Shown one piece after another: positions 1 through 8,486 of a DNA stretch of 64,000 nt (positions are counted from its first letter, which is position 1; the number at the start of each line of letters is the position of its first letter). A program made the translations under genes and the position numbers. The notes under the pieces were generated by a model. The model was not told the origin of the DNA. It saw nothing but the letters and a program-made list of their open reading frames with translations, and made no database searches. Source of the DNA: Streptomyces sp. ADI96-02. Lineage in GTDB: Bacteria > Actinomycetota > Actinomycetes > Streptomycetales > Streptomycetaceae. The stretch is from NCBI RefSeq assembly GCF_003846185.1, contig NZ_ML123034.1, positions 5,255,681 to 5,319,680 of the forward strand. The letters are read 5' to 3'.

Positions 1-519
1 GGCCTAGCGAAAATCAAGAATTGGTCACGCCCCCCCAGTAGCGTTGACACGTCTGCCGACGGAATTGTGAATCTGCACAACAGACTTGTCTCAAAAGGTG
101 CGGCGAAGGGAAATTCGGTGGACTTGGCGGGCTTCCGGGAGGCGTACGGCGATGGCGACCTAAACAAACTCGGTCAAGGAAGATTGCACATGAAGAACTA
201 CCTTACTCCCGTTCCGGGCAGTAGCGCAAGTAAGCCGACTACAGTGAAATATAGTTCTTCAAAGCATCAACTTCTCTTCGAGGCCGAGGCTTCAAAGAAG
301 CATCTGTCGGCGCGAGGAGAAGGGCTGATCAGTCAAGATCTGGATCCCGGGGCGCATCATCTGCTCGATATAAAAGCTGCATTGAAGGAAGGGGCGGCTA
401 ATTTGTGGGCAAGAGCAGGGCATACTCAGTGGACTAGGATCGTCGACTCCTCAGGAAATGGAGTTCTCGACAATTTCGACTCCCTTGACATCATATCAAA
501 AATACACAACAGAAATTGA
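1..519 (+). CDS. Partial hypothetical protein (C-terminal 172 codons; 5' end lies left of the window)
   Basis: The reading frame is open from base 1 to the TGA at 517-519, so the gene very probably begins outside the window. An in-frame GTG at 67 exists but has no Shine-Dalgarno sequence. The visible protein is hydrophilic, with no membrane segment or motif I recognise. It ends in an Asp/Ile/Asn-rich tail (DSLDIISKIHNRN). Codon use is strikingly different from the rest of the window, with many A/T-ending codons (AAA, ATA, AAT, TCA), which suggests recent transfer. It could be the variable C-terminal domain of a larger secreted or polymorphic-toxin-type protein, but that is only a guess. It is unrelated to the polyketide cluster. 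Confidence 0.6.
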   Translation, partial: GLAKIKNWSRPPSSVDTSADGIVNLHNRLVSKGAAKGNSVDLAGFREAYGDGDLNKLGQGRLHMKNYLTPVPGSSASKPTTVKYSSSKHQLLFEAEASKKHLSARGEGLISQDLDPGAHHLLDIKAALKEGAANLWARAGHTQWTRIVDSSGNGVLDNFDSLDIISKIHNRN

Positions 520-552
520 TGGGATGTGAAAGTAGCGAAACGGTCTTGGATC

Positions 553-599
553 GGCCGACACCCGCGACACCCGCGCTCTGCGCGGACAGGGTGCCGGCC
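553..599 (+). terminator. Imperfect hairpin downstream of the partial gene
   Basis: Arms 553-563 and 589-599 pair over 11 positions with one mismatch, enclosing a GC-rich loop that contains a smaller CGCG-based stem. It lies 34 bp after the stop of the left-edge gene and is a plausible rho-independent terminator for it. There is no T-tract, as is usual in Streptomyces. Confidence 0.4.
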
Positions 600-1100
600 T
601 TTTCAAGTCTGTGCCGCCCTGGTCGTGCTCCTACTGATCTTTTCGTAAGTTCGGTGGGTGTGGTGGGTGGATGGTCAGGTCCGTGTGAGCGAGGAACGAG
701 GCGGTTTTCAGTGTTTCGTGATTCCGTATATGTCACTGTCTCCCGGTCGTCCTGCTCTGCGAATCGAGCAATGGCATCGGTCAGGGCCGCAGCGTTGACC
801 CGATCCGCAGCAGGGTCGGAATTCTCGTGCGTGACGCCGGGTTGCTGGGCACGGCCTGTTGCCGGCCCTGGGGGACCTGCGGGCAGCCAGTACCGGTGAT
901 CGACTTTTCGACAGGAGCGTCCGGCTCCTCGGCGGCGCCGGCTGCCGGGCGCCCTCCTGCCCGGTTCACGGCTTCGGAGGGATCGCGGCGCCCGCAACCT
1001 TGGCTGTCTGGCTGGAAGTTGGGATGTGTGTCGCCGACGCCGCCGACTATGCTGCGTGAGTTCACCATCACGCACGGTATGGAAGTGGGGTCACATTCCT
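600..1100. other. Intergenic stretch without a recognisable gene
   Basis: About 500 bp between the terminator-like hairpin and the next plausible gene. Several open frames exist on both strands, but none has a ribosome site, consistent third-position GC or recognisable protein content. I see no repeat or RNA gene. Confidence 0.4.
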
Positions 1101-1655
1101 TTGAGTGATGTCGCAGCCTCCCCGGTCTACGCCGCCTACAGTCAGATGCCGCCCCAGACGGGCGTGCTGTGGAGTTCCGAACCGTCGGAGTTCTCCCCCG
1201 GGGCGGAGTGGGCGAACCTGCCCGGCGCGGTGATTCCCTTCCTGGTCGGTCAGGGATGCACGGTGCTCGGCGGCGTGTTCGTGGCCACGTTCTCCGCCGA
1301 GGCGGCGGTGCGCGGAGAAGGCGGTGTCGGCATGGTCGACATCACCTTCGGCGGGGAGCCCGCGAGCCCGCGCGGCGAGAACCATCCCTTCGTCTCCGCC
1401 GGAGCCTCCGGACTGGCTCTGTCCTCCCGCACGGCCGGGCAGCGTACTGATCAGGTCTGCATCAGCGAGCGGGTCACGGAATCCTGGAGCAGCCACACCA
1501 TCACCCGGGCACGGCAGTACTCCTACGACGCCGTCAACAGGCGCAACGCCGAAGTCAAGGTCCGTGTCCGGCTTGAGGGCGGCGAGAAGCTGACGCTGAA
1601 GAACTGGCTGGTCCAAGTGGTGGCCTACCCCTGGAAGGACGCCAGAACCACATAG
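1101..1655 (+). CDS. Hypothetical protein, about 184 aa
   Basis: The frame has coding-like third-position GC and ends at 1655. The start is uncertain. TTG at 1101 gives an N-terminus of M-S-D-V-A-A-S-P and is preceded by a purine-rich GAAGTGGGG, somewhat far away. GTG codons at 1056 or 1026 are alternatives with an Arg-rich, non-convincing N-terminal extension. The protein has no transmembrane segment or signal peptide that I can see. It is rich in beta-prone stretches (for example VEVRVRLEGG-like repeats near the C-terminus) and has two Cys residues. I do not recognise a family. It is on the same strand as the polyketide genes but separated from them by about 500 bp, so membership in the cluster is doubtful. 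Confidence 0.45.
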   Translation: MSDVAASPVYAAYSQMPPQTGVLWSSEPSEFSPGAEWANLPGAVIPFLVGQGCTVLGGVFVATFSAEAAVRGEGGVGMVDITFGGEPASPRGENHPFVSAGASGLALSSRTAGQRTDQVCISERVTESWSSHTITRARQYSYDAVNRRNAEVKVRVRLEGGEKLTLKNWLVQVVAYPWKDARTT

Positions 1656-2166
1656 CCCGGCCTCCCGTGCCCCGTTCCCCCGGGGTCACCGGTGCGTCGC
1701 CGGCCGAGCTGTGCCGCGGTCGGGTCGAGCGTGCCGGTGAAGCCGGGCAGTTCCAGCCGGGCCGGCGGCCACCGGCCCCGTTCCTCTTCCACTGGCCGAC
1801 ACCGGACACCCTTCAGGCCCGGACTTCTCTCCCGGCCCGTGGGTCGAACGGTCACAAGAGTGCGGGGCGAGGCGGACTGTCCAGGGCTGGGGGCGGACCC
1901 GCTGGGTGTGCGGGCTTGGGTTCGCGCCCCGCGGCCACGGGCATTTGTCGGACGGCCGTCATCGGAGCCATGAGCAGGGTCGGGGACTGCTCGCGGCCTG
2001 AACGACCGACCCGGGTGTTGCGACGCCCCCTGGAAACCGCCCTCCTCAGGCTCGAAGCGTCGTCGCCGCAGCGGTCGAGCGGCCCCCCAGCGGTGCTGAA
2101 GCGCTCCCCGCCAGGCTCGGGCACGGGACGGGCCCACAGGTGAGGTCTGCCCGGAGGGAAGTTGCC
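1656..2166. other. 511-bp intergenic region upstream of the cluster's first gene
   Basis: No frame here shows a ribosome site or family resemblance. It probably contains the promoter of the NTF2-like gene starting at 2167, but I cannot place -10/-35 elements with confidence. Confidence 0.35.
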
Positions 2167-2655
2167 ATGGGACAGGCGAGCAGTACAGAGCACGCGGCGG
2201 TCGTCACGGGCGGGACCGGAAGTCCTCCGGGACCCGTCTCCGGGGACCTCTACGCCGAGGTCATGACCTTCTACGCGTGGCAGATGCGACGCGTGGATGC
2301 CCTCGACATCGAGGGCTTCGCGGGCACCTTCACCGACGACGGCGAGATCTCGCACCCGGACGGGCAGCGGCAGCGGGGGAAGGCGGAGATGCTCGCGGGG
2401 ATGCGGGCCGCGCTGCCGCGCTACCGGGACGTCACCGTGCGGCACTGGTTCGGGCATGTGCTGGTCGAGCCCGACGAGGGGGATCCGGACACCCTGCGCG
2501 CCTCGTACTACTCCCTGGTCGCGCTGACCGATCGCGAGGGGGAAGTGAGGTTCCAGCCGACCTTCACCGTCGACGACGTACTCGTCCGGCGCGGCGGGCG
2601 CCTGCTCACCCGGTCCCGTCTCATCCGGCGCGACACTCCGGCCGAGTCGGTCTGA
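2167..2655 (+). CDS. NTF2-like (SnoaL-type fold) protein, paralogue 1
   Basis: 162 aa. The ATG at 2167 is chosen because GGAGGG precedes it by 7 bp; an upstream in-frame GTG at 2140 lacks a ribosome site. The sequence has the NTF2/cystatin-like pattern: an N-terminal helix (DLYAEVMTFYAWQM), a TFTDDGEISHP turn, then beta strands ending in LLTRSRLIRRD. It is clearly paralogous to the protein at 12120-12626, sharing FYA.QM, TFT.D, RYW/RHWF, V.DELV/VDDVLVRR and GRLLTRSR. Small proteins of this fold in aromatic polyketide clusters act as cyclases, hydroxylase partners or dehydratases. No catalytic residue set can be assigned here. It is convergent with the ActIV-like cyclase and separated from it by a perfect hairpin. 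Confidence 0.8.
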   Translation: MGQASSTEHAAVVTGGTGSPPGPVSGDLYAEVMTFYAWQMRRVDALDIEGFAGTFTDDGEISHPDGQRQRGKAEMLAGMRAALPRYRDVTVRHWFGHVLVEPDEGDPDTLRASYYSLVALTDREGEVRFQPTFTVDDVLVRRGGRLLTRSRLIRRDTPAESV

Positions 2656-2658
2656 CGC

Positions 2659-2702
2659 CTCGGCGCCGGGCGGGCCACGATCGGGGCCCGCCCGGCGCCG
2701 AG
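2659..2702. terminator. Bidirectional hairpin terminator
   Basis: Perfect 18-bp inverted repeat (2659-2676 with 2685-2702), 8-nt loop, between the convergent ends of the NTF2-like gene (+) and the ActIV-like gene (-). Very GC-rich and without a T-tract. Confidence 0.8.
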
Positions 2703-2713
2703 CGGCGAGGGGA

Positions 2714-3673
2714 TCAGGCGTGGCATGCGGGTAGGCCGCCGTGGAAGGCCACCATCTCCCGGAACGACGCACCCACGTCGAGCCGCGCCCCCGGTGCCAG
2801 GCCGTCCAGTTCGGCATCGGCCCGGTGAAGATTGCCGACGAGCCGCTCGGGGTCGACCAGCGCCGCGAACGGGCCGAGATCGGCGGCCCGCGCCGTCTCC
2901 AGGGGCGTGCGCCCGGCGCGCCTTCCTTCCCGCGCGAGTTCCAGGAGACGGCGCAGATACGCCTCGGTCTCGTCGATGAGTTCGGGGCCTCCGACCGGCC
3001 CGTGTCCGGGCACCACGGTCGTCGCCCGCAGCGCCCGCAGCCGCTCCAGGGCCAGCAGCGAGCCCGAGACGGAGCCCATCAGCACGTACGGGGTCACCCG
3101 CGACCACACCACGTCGCCGGTGAACAGCACGGACCGCTCCGGGACCCACGCCACCACGTCGTCGGGGGTGTGCGCCGGGCCGACGTGCAGCAGCTCGACC
3201 CTCAGGTCCTCCGCGTGCACGGTAAGCGTGTAGCGGAACGTGACGGTGGGCAGGGTCAGCGGCGTCGCGCCCCACTCGACGTCCGGCCACAGCTGCCGCA
3301 GTCCGAGGCCGGCCTCGCCGCTGTCCGCGCGGGTGCCCTCGTGGGAGACGATGACCGCCCGGTCGGAGAACTGCCCGTTGCCGAAGATGTGGTCGCCGTG
3401 GAAGTGGGTGTTCACCACGAGGTCGGGCCCGCCGGGGACGATCCGCTCGACCTCCTCGCGCAGTCGTCGGGCGCGCGCTTCCGTCGCGGCGGTGTCCACG
3501 AGGACGGACCGGCCCCGGCCCGCGACGAGGCCCGCGTTGTTGAGGCACCAGCCGCCGTCCGGCTGGACGAAGGCGTACACGCCTTCGGCGACGGGGTGCA
3601 GCACGCCCTCCCCTCCGGGCACCGGTGGGGGCGCCGGGACCTGGGGGAGGGGGGCGGCGGTCGGTCCGGTCAT
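2714..3673 (-). CDS. ActIV-like metallo-beta-lactamase-fold polyketide cyclase
   Basis: 319 aa. The zinc-binding THFHGDH motif falls at residues 89-95, followed by a GPAHTPDDVV histidine, an LFTGDVVW aspartate and a VPGHGPV histidine, giving the full MBL-fold metal set. End-to-end similarity to actinorhodin ActIV is evident (EGVYAF...GGWC.NNAG, ADLGPFAALVDPERLVGNLHRA, MVAFHGG near the C-terminus). ActIV-type enzymes catalyse second-ring aldol cyclisation/dehydration and release of the ACP-bound bicyclic intermediate. Here it would act after the ketoreductase and the didomain aromatase. The ATG at 3673 is preceded by a weak AAGG. Only its neighbour, the ketoreductase gene, shares its direction, suggesting a KR-cyclase operon transcribed leftwards. 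Confidence 0.9.
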   Translation of the reverse strand: MTGPTAAPLPQVPAPPPVPGGEGVLHPVAEGVYAFVQPDGGWCLNNAGLVAGRGRSVLVDTAATEARARRLREEVERIVPGGPDLVVNTHFHGDHIFGNGQFSDRAVIVSHEGTRADSGEAGLGLRQLWPDVEWGATPLTLPTVTFRYTLTVHAEDLRVELLHVGPAHTPDDVVAWVPERSVLFTGDVVWSRVTPYVLMGSVSGSLLALERLRALRATTVVPGHGPVGGPELIDETEAYLRRLLELAREGRRAGRTPLETARAADLGPFAALVDPERLVGNLHRADAELDGLAPGARLDVGASFREMVAFHGGLPACHA

Positions 3674-3686
3674 GCTCGTGCACCTT

Positions 3687-3726
3687 CTTCCTGGGTCAGC
3701 CCCGGGCTTCCTGGGTCAGCCCCGGC
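3687..3726. repeat. 20-bp tandem duplication
   Basis: The 20-bp unit 3687-3706 is repeated directly at 3707-3726 with one difference at the last base. It lies in the leader between the ketoreductase stop and the ActIV-like start, immediately upstream of the latter's ribosome site. It looks like a slippage duplication. Confidence 0.85.
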
Positions 3727-3816
3727 CGTCTACCGGGATGCGGCATCCAGGAGGGCCGGGACGCGGTTCTCGGCGGTTCCCGGGCGGCTGGGGGCCCGGC
3801 CAGGGAGGCCCGGCCG

Positions 3817-4611
3817 TCAGAAGTTCCCGAGGCCGCCGCAGACGTTCAGAGCCTGGGCGGTCACCGCGGCGGCGTGCTCGGAGGCCAGGTAGTCGACGAG
3901 GGAGGCGACTTCCTGGGCCGTCGTGTACCGGCCGAGCGGGATCTTCGCCGTGAACCGGCGCATGATCTCCTCCTCCGGGACCCCGTAGTGGCCGGCGTAG
4001 CCGCGCCGGACGTTCTGCGCCATGCGGGTCTCGACGTAACCGGGGCACACGGCGTTGACGGTGATACCCGTCCCGGCCAGTTCCTTGCCGACCGCCTTGG
4101 TGAAACCGATGACACCGGCCTTGGACGCGGAGTAGGGGGCGGCCAGCTCCACCCCCTGCTTGCCGCCCGTCGAGGCGATGTTGATGATGCGGCCCCAGCC
4201 GCCGTCGAGCATCAGGCCGCTGCTGAGCACCTCCCGGGTGACCCGGAAGCTGCCGTTCAGATTGGTCTCGATCACGTCGTACCACAGCGTGTCCGGAATC
4301 TCGGCGGTGACGCCCCCGCCCCCGCGTCCCGCGTTGTTGACGAGGATGTCGATACGGCCGAACTCCTCCACCGCCGTACCCACCGCCGCGCGGATCTGCT
4401 CCGGTGACGTCACGTCACAGACGCACCCGGCGACCTCCCGGCCTTCGCCGCGCAGCCGCTTCACCAGGGCGCGTACGTCTTCCTCGCTCCGCGCGACGCC
4501 GAACACGGCGCAGCCGCGCTCCGCCAGGGTCTCGGTCACGGCCAGCCCGATCCCGCCGGTCGCCCCGGTCACGAAGGCGACATGCCGCTCCGGCTGTCGT
4601 TGCTCTGTCAT
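3817..4611 (-). CDS. ActIII-like C-9 polyketide ketoreductase (SDR)
   Basis: 264 aa, the usual size of ActIII-type reductases. The cofactor motif TGATGGIG is at residues 15-22 and NNAG near 92-95. The catalytic triad is Ser147, Tyr160, Lys164 (YSASK), offset by three from ActIII numbering. The C-terminal ALNVCGGLGNF ending is typical of the subfamily. It reduces the C-9 carbonyl of the nascent ACP-bound polyketide with NADPH and so sets first-ring regiochemistry. The start at 4611 is the only sensible ATG and gives the canonical N-terminus. It precedes the ActIV-like gene on the same strand and is divergent from the SRPBCC gene. Confidence 0.95.
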   Translation of the reverse strand: MTEQRQPERHVAFVTGATGGIGLAVTETLAERGCAVFGVARSEEDVRALVKRLRGEGREVAGCVCDVTSPEQIRAAVGTAVEEFGRIDILVNNAGRGGGGVTAEIPDTLWYDVIETNLNGSFRVTREVLSSGLMLDGGWGRIINIASTGGKQGVELAAPYSASKAGVIGFTKAVGKELAGTGITVNAVCPGYVETRMAQNVRRGYAGHYGVPEEEIMRRFTAKIPLGRYTTAQEVASLVDYLASEHAAAVTAQALNVCGGLGNF

Positions 4612-4800
4612 CGCTGGCTCCCTGCCCGTCTCGACCTTGCGGTGCGCCGATGGTGGCCGCGCCGCCTTGCGGGCGGCTCGGACCGCGCCGGAGCGCCACT
4701 GGTGCCGGCTTCCTCCACCGGCCCTCCACGCCGGGTCCAGAGCGCCCGGAGACCCTCCCGTTCCATCGCCCCCACCTGATGGACCGACAGAGGAGAACGC
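4612..4800. promoter_or_regulatory. Divergent promoter region (ketoreductase / SRPBCC)
   Basis: 189-bp region between divergently transcribed starts; both promoters should lie here. No confident -10/-35 can be read. Confidence 0.4.
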
Positions 4801-5271
4801 GTGAGTGAGCAGAGGGTCGTTTCCGATGTACGGAAGTCGGTGACCGTCGCGGCGACGCCCGGACACTGCTTCGCGGTGTTCACCGAGCGGCCCGCGGACT
4901 GGTGGCCGCCGAGCCATGTGCTCCTGGCGGGGGAGCGGGTGGGCCTGGCCTTCGAGCCCGGTGCCGGCGGTCACTACTACGAGTGGGACGGGGCCGGGAA
5001 CCGGATCGACTGGGGCCGGATCCTGGAGTGGGAGCCGGGCCGCCGCCTCGTCATGACCTGGCGGGTCGACGGCAACTGGCGGTCCGTCCCGGACGACGAG
5101 CGGGCCAGCCGTATCGAGGTCGACTTCGTGCCCGTCGAGGGCGACCGCACCCGCGTCGAGCTGGCGCACGTCGACCTCCACCGCCACGGCGACGGCGCCG
5201 AGCGCATCTTCCAGGCCCTCGACGGCCCCAGCCCGGGTGAGACGCTCGAACGCTTCGCCAGGGTGGTGTGA
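4801..5271 (+). CDS. SRPBCC-domain protein (AHSA1-like)
   Basis: 156 aa, GTG start at 4801 preceded by AGAGGAGA. The N-terminal pattern (VTVAATPGHCFAVFTERPADWWPP) and the central YEWDGAGNRIDWGRILEWEPGRRLVMTWR are characteristic of the START/Bet v1-like AHSA1 group. These form a hydrophobic cavity. In polyketide clusters, START-fold proteins serve as aromatases or cyclases, but the AHSA1 subgroup has mostly unknown function. It is the first gene of a plus-strand pair with an epoxide hydrolase 239 bp downstream. A ligand-binding or cyclase-like role is possible, without residue-level support. Confidence 0.8.
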   Translation: MSEQRVVSDVRKSVTVAATPGHCFAVFTERPADWWPPSHVLLAGERVGLAFEPGAGGHYYEWDGAGNRIDWGRILEWEPGRRLVMTWRVDGNWRSVPDDERASRIEVDFVPVEGDRTRVELAHVDLHRHGDGAERIFQALDGPSPGETLERFARVV

Positions 5272-5510
5272 GCCGTCGGCTTCCGGAGCCGTCCGGCGGC
5301 GCGAGCCCTCGCGCCGCCGGCGACACCGTCGTGACTGCCCGTCCGGCCCTCGCCGGAGCTGACCCGCCGACCGTGCCCGAGGCCGCACTCCCGGTCGCCA
5401 CGCGGGCCCTTCCCCTCAGCTTGCTGTCCGGCACGGCCCCGCCGCGCCGTCGCGCCGGGGATCCACGAGATTCACGAGCCGAAACCTCCACGTGGAAGGA
5501 ACGCACGTCC

Positions 5511-6635
5511 ATGTCAGAGCACGAACGGTTCCACGTCGACATCCCCGACGAGCAACTCGACGACCTGCGGGAACGTCTGGCGCGGACCCGCTGGCCGGAG
5601 GCGGAGACCGTCTCCGACTGGTCGCAGGGTCTGCCGTCGGCCTACGCCAGGGAACTGTGCGAGCACTGGCGCACGGCCTACGACTGGCGGGCGACCGAGA
5701 CACGGCTCAACGCGCTGCCCCAGTTCACCGCGGAGATCGACGGAACGTCCGTCCACTACCTGCACGCCCGCTCGCCGCACCCCGGGGCCCGGCCGCTGCT
5801 GGTCAGCCACGGCTGGCCCGGCTCCGTCGTGGAGTTCCTCGAACTCGTCCCGCTTCTGACCGATCCCCCCGACCCCGCCGACGCCTTCCACGTGGTGTGC
5901 CCCTCGCTGCCCGGATTCGGCTTCAGCGCCAAGCCTGCCCGCACCGGCTGGACCGCAGAGCGGATCGCCCGCGCCTGGGCCACGCTCATGACGGAGCTGG
6001 GTTACACCCGCTATGTCGCGCACGGCGTCGACTGGGGTTCGTTCGTGACCGCCGCGATGGCGGAGGACCCGGAACCGGCGCCTGGGCTGGCCGCCATCCA
6101 TCTGACGATGCCTTTCGCCCGACCGCCCCGCAAGGAGGTGTCCCTGTCCGAAGCGGATGTGGCGGGCCTCGCCGCGATGAAGCGGTTCCAGCGGGAGGAG
6201 GGCGGCTACTCGGTGGTGCAGAGCACCCGTCCCCAGACCCTCGGCTACGGCCTGACCGACTCGCCGGCAGGCCAACTGGCCTGGATGGTCGAGAAGTACG
6301 GGGCGTGGAGCGACCACGACGGTGACCTGGAGAAGGTGATCCCCCGGGACCGGCTGCTGGACATGGTGAGCGTCAGCTGGTTCGCCGCCACCGCCGCGTC
6401 CTCGGCCCGGATCTACTGGGAGAGCCAGAACCGCCTGGCGCTGGGACCCGTGAGCCTGCCCACGGCCGTGTCCAACTTCCCCAAGGACGGGCGGATGCCG
6501 CGCCCGTGGATCGAGGACCGCTTCGCGGACCTGCGGGTATGGAAGGACCACGAGCGGGGCGGGCACTTCCCCGCGCTGGAGCAGCCGGAACTCCTCGCGG
6601 ACGAACTGCGCTCCTTCTTCCGCGCCTTCCGCTGA
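5511..6635 (+). CDS. Epoxide hydrolase (EHN-type alpha/beta hydrolase)
   Basis: 374 aa. The ATG at 5511 is chosen over in-frame upstream codons because GGAAGGA precedes it and the N-terminus (ERFHVDIPDEQLDDLRERL) is the standard epoxide-hydrolase N-terminal domain. The oxyanion motif HGWPGS is at 100-105 and nucleophile Asp174 lies in GVDWG. The general-base His is in GGHFPALEQPE near the C-terminus. The family opens epoxides through an aspartyl-ester intermediate. In this cluster it could hydrolyse a side-chain epoxide of the polyketide, as part of biosynthesis or as protection. It is convergent with the next gene across a perfect 23-bp hairpin. Confidence 0.92.
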   Translation: MSEHERFHVDIPDEQLDDLRERLARTRWPEAETVSDWSQGLPSAYARELCEHWRTAYDWRATETRLNALPQFTAEIDGTSVHYLHARSPHPGARPLLVSHGWPGSVVEFLELVPLLTDPPDPADAFHVVCPSLPGFGFSAKPARTGWTAERIARAWATLMTELGYTRYVAHGVDWGSFVTAAMAEDPEPAPGLAAIHLTMPFARPPRKEVSLSEADVAGLAAMKRFQREEGGYSVVQSTRPQTLGYGLTDSPAGQLAWMVEKYGAWSDHDGDLEKVIPRDRLLDMVSVSWFAATAASSARIYWESQNRLALGPVSLPTAVSNFPKDGRMPRPWIEDRFADLRVWKDHERGGHFPALEQPELLADELRSFFRAFR

Positions 6636-6701
6636 CGCGGTGACCGGCCGCGCCCGGCTCCGTCGCGGCCTGCCGCCGGTCCGCCCGCGCCCGGTCCCGT
6701 C

Positions 6702-6752
6702 GCGACGCCCGTCGGTCCGCGCCCCGTCCGGGCGCGGACCGACGGGCGTCGC
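6702..6752. terminator. Strong bidirectional hairpin terminator
   Basis: Perfect 23-bp stem (6702-6724 with 6730-6752) and 5-nt loop, between convergent epoxide hydrolase (+) and alpha/beta hydrolase (-). Confidence 0.9.
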
Positions 6753-6758
6753 GGGGCT

Positions 6759-8231
6759 TCAGCCCCGGCCCGGGTCGGCCGGGATGTCCGGACGGGGCGT
6801 GGCACCCGCGCACCGGGCCCCGGCCGGCGGCAGCACCCCGTCCGTCAGATACCGGTGGACGAGCGCGTCCACCTCCGCGTTGCCGGCCAGCACGAAGACC
6901 TCGTGGTCACCCGAGTCCGTCACCGTGATCAGACGGTGGCCGAGCTGCTCCGCCATGGCCACGCCGCCGTCGTGGTGATCCATGATGTCCCCGTCCGCCT
7001 GGACCACCAGACCCGTGGGAAAGCCGTTCCGCACGATCTTCGTCGGCGGCTCCGCCGGTGTGAACGACCGGAAGGCGCCCACCCAGGGCTGTGCCCGCAG
7101 CACCCCGTAGCCGTAGGGGTAGCGGACCCGGAAGTCGCGCATGGCCGTGAAGTACTCCGCGAGGTCGGTCGGCCAGTCGTGCTCCAGGGTCACCGCGTCC
7201 AGTACGCCGCTGCGCAACTCGCCCTCGTGGTCGGTGGGACGCCAGCCCCGCTGGTCCGCCAGCAGGCTCCGCGCCTGCTCCGCGCCGGCCTCGCCCCCGG
7301 GCCCGGCCATCAGCCGCGCGATGATCCGGCCCAGCCGCCCCCACGCTCCGCGGTCCGCCGTGCGGTAGCCCATCGCCCCGTCCAGCAGGGTGCGCAGGTC
7401 GACGCCTTCCGGCAGCTCCTCCAGCCGCCGCACGGCCCGTTCCACCGATTCGAGTACGGCCTCGGCGCCGACACCGAGCCCGAAGACGCTGTCGCGGTCG
7501 CCGGCCCACCGCGCCCACTGCCGCACATTGCGCAGGATCGCGTCGCCCTGGGAGACGAACTGCTCGTACCAGGTCCAGCCGGGGTGGACGCATGAGTCCA
7601 GGACGCTGCGGTCCAGCCGCTCGGGGAACATCGTGCCGTAGACGGCGCCGACGTACGACCCGTAGGCGTAGCCGACGAAGCTGAGCCGCTCCTCGTCGAG
7701 GACCGCGCGGATCACGTCCATGTCGCGGGCCGTGTTGCGGGTGCTCACATGCGGGCGCAGAGCGCCGCCCGCCCGCGCGCAGCCCGCCTCCCGCACCCGC
7801 ATGTCCTCGGCGATCTGCGCGAAGTGCGCGTCGGGCGGGCGGGAGTCGAACGGCGCCTTCGGCACGGCAACTTCGGCGTACAGCCGGGTGGAGTCGCCGG
7901 TGCCGCGTGGGTCGAAGCCGATCAGGTCGTACACGTCGTGCGTCGGAGTGCCGCAGAGGGCCGCCACCAGTGCCCGGCCCCGCCCCCAGTCGCCGCCGGG
8001 GCCGCCGTTGACGGCCAGGAGGATGCCGCGTCGGCGCCGCGGGTCGCGGGCCCGGCTGCGGCTCAGCGCGATCGTGAGCCGCTCGCCGCCGGGCTGCGCG
8101 TAGTCCTGCGGCACCTCGATCTCCGCGTGGTCGAGGTCCGGGTCGTCCGGCGACGGGCGCCAGACGGGGCGCTGGGCGCAGTACGCGTCCAGCGCGGGGG
8201 CGGCCACTGAGGCGGATTGCTCGGAAAACAC
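6759..8231 (-). CDS. TAP-family alpha/beta hydrolase with Ala in place of the nucleophile Ser
   Basis: 490 aa, GTG start at 8231 with GGAGG 7 bp upstream. The architecture is that of Streptomyces tripeptidyl-aminopeptidase-like hydrolases: an oxyanion LAVNGGPGG segment near residue 72, FDPRGTGDS, a lid region and a C-terminal TAP domain with VVQADGDIMDHHDG (Asp) and SGDHEVF (His). The expected nucleophile elbow G-x-S-Y-G reads G-Y-A-Y-G, with Ala189 (codon at 7665-7667) where the catalytic Ser belongs. Ser192 follows three residues later. There is no signal peptide, unlike secreted TAPs. It may be a catalytically dead or repurposed hydrolase acting on the polyketide. It is divergent from the ferredoxin gene. 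Confidence 0.85.
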   Translation of the reverse strand: MFSEQSASVAAPALDAYCAQRPVWRPSPDDPDLDHAEIEVPQDYAQPGGERLTIALSRSRARDPRRRRGILLAVNGGPGGDWGRGRALVAALCGTPTHDVYDLIGFDPRGTGDSTRLYAEVAVPKAPFDSRPPDAHFAQIAEDMRVREAGCARAGGALRPHVSTRNTARDMDVIRAVLDEERLSFVGYAYGSYVGAVYGTMFPERLDRSVLDSCVHPGWTWYEQFVSQGDAILRNVRQWARWAGDRDSVFGLGVGAEAVLESVERAVRRLEELPEGVDLRTLLDGAMGYRTADRGAWGRLGRIIARLMAGPGGEAGAEQARSLLADQRGWRPTDHEGELRSGVLDAVTLEHDWPTDLAEYFTAMRDFRVRYPYGYGVLRAQPWVGAFRSFTPAEPPTKIVRNGFPTGLVVQADGDIMDHHDGGVAMAEQLGHRLITVTDSGDHEVFVLAGNAEVDALVHRYLTDGVLPPAGARCAGATPRPDIPADPGRG

Positions 8232-8486
8232 CGCTGTACCTCCGATCCCTGGGGGCGGTCAGCATGGCGACGGCCCCTTGAGGCCCCCTGGAAGGCATCC
8301 GGACCCGTGCGATCGCCCGGCCGTCGCGGGCGCCGTTCCGCGAGGGGCCCTCCAGTACGCCGCTAGTGCTCGTGTCCACAGTGCGCACGGTGCCGCCCGG
8401 CCCCAGCCGCGTCCGGGCCCCGCGCGGCTGGAGGCCACGGTGCGCACGTGGAGGCCACGACGCCGCCCAGCGACGAAGGGAACGCG
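8232..8486. promoter_or_regulatory. Divergent promoter region (hydrolase / ferredoxin-P450)
   Basis: 255-bp region between divergent starts, expected to hold promoters for the hydrolase and the ferredoxin-P450 operon. No clear elements are visible. Confidence 0.35.
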
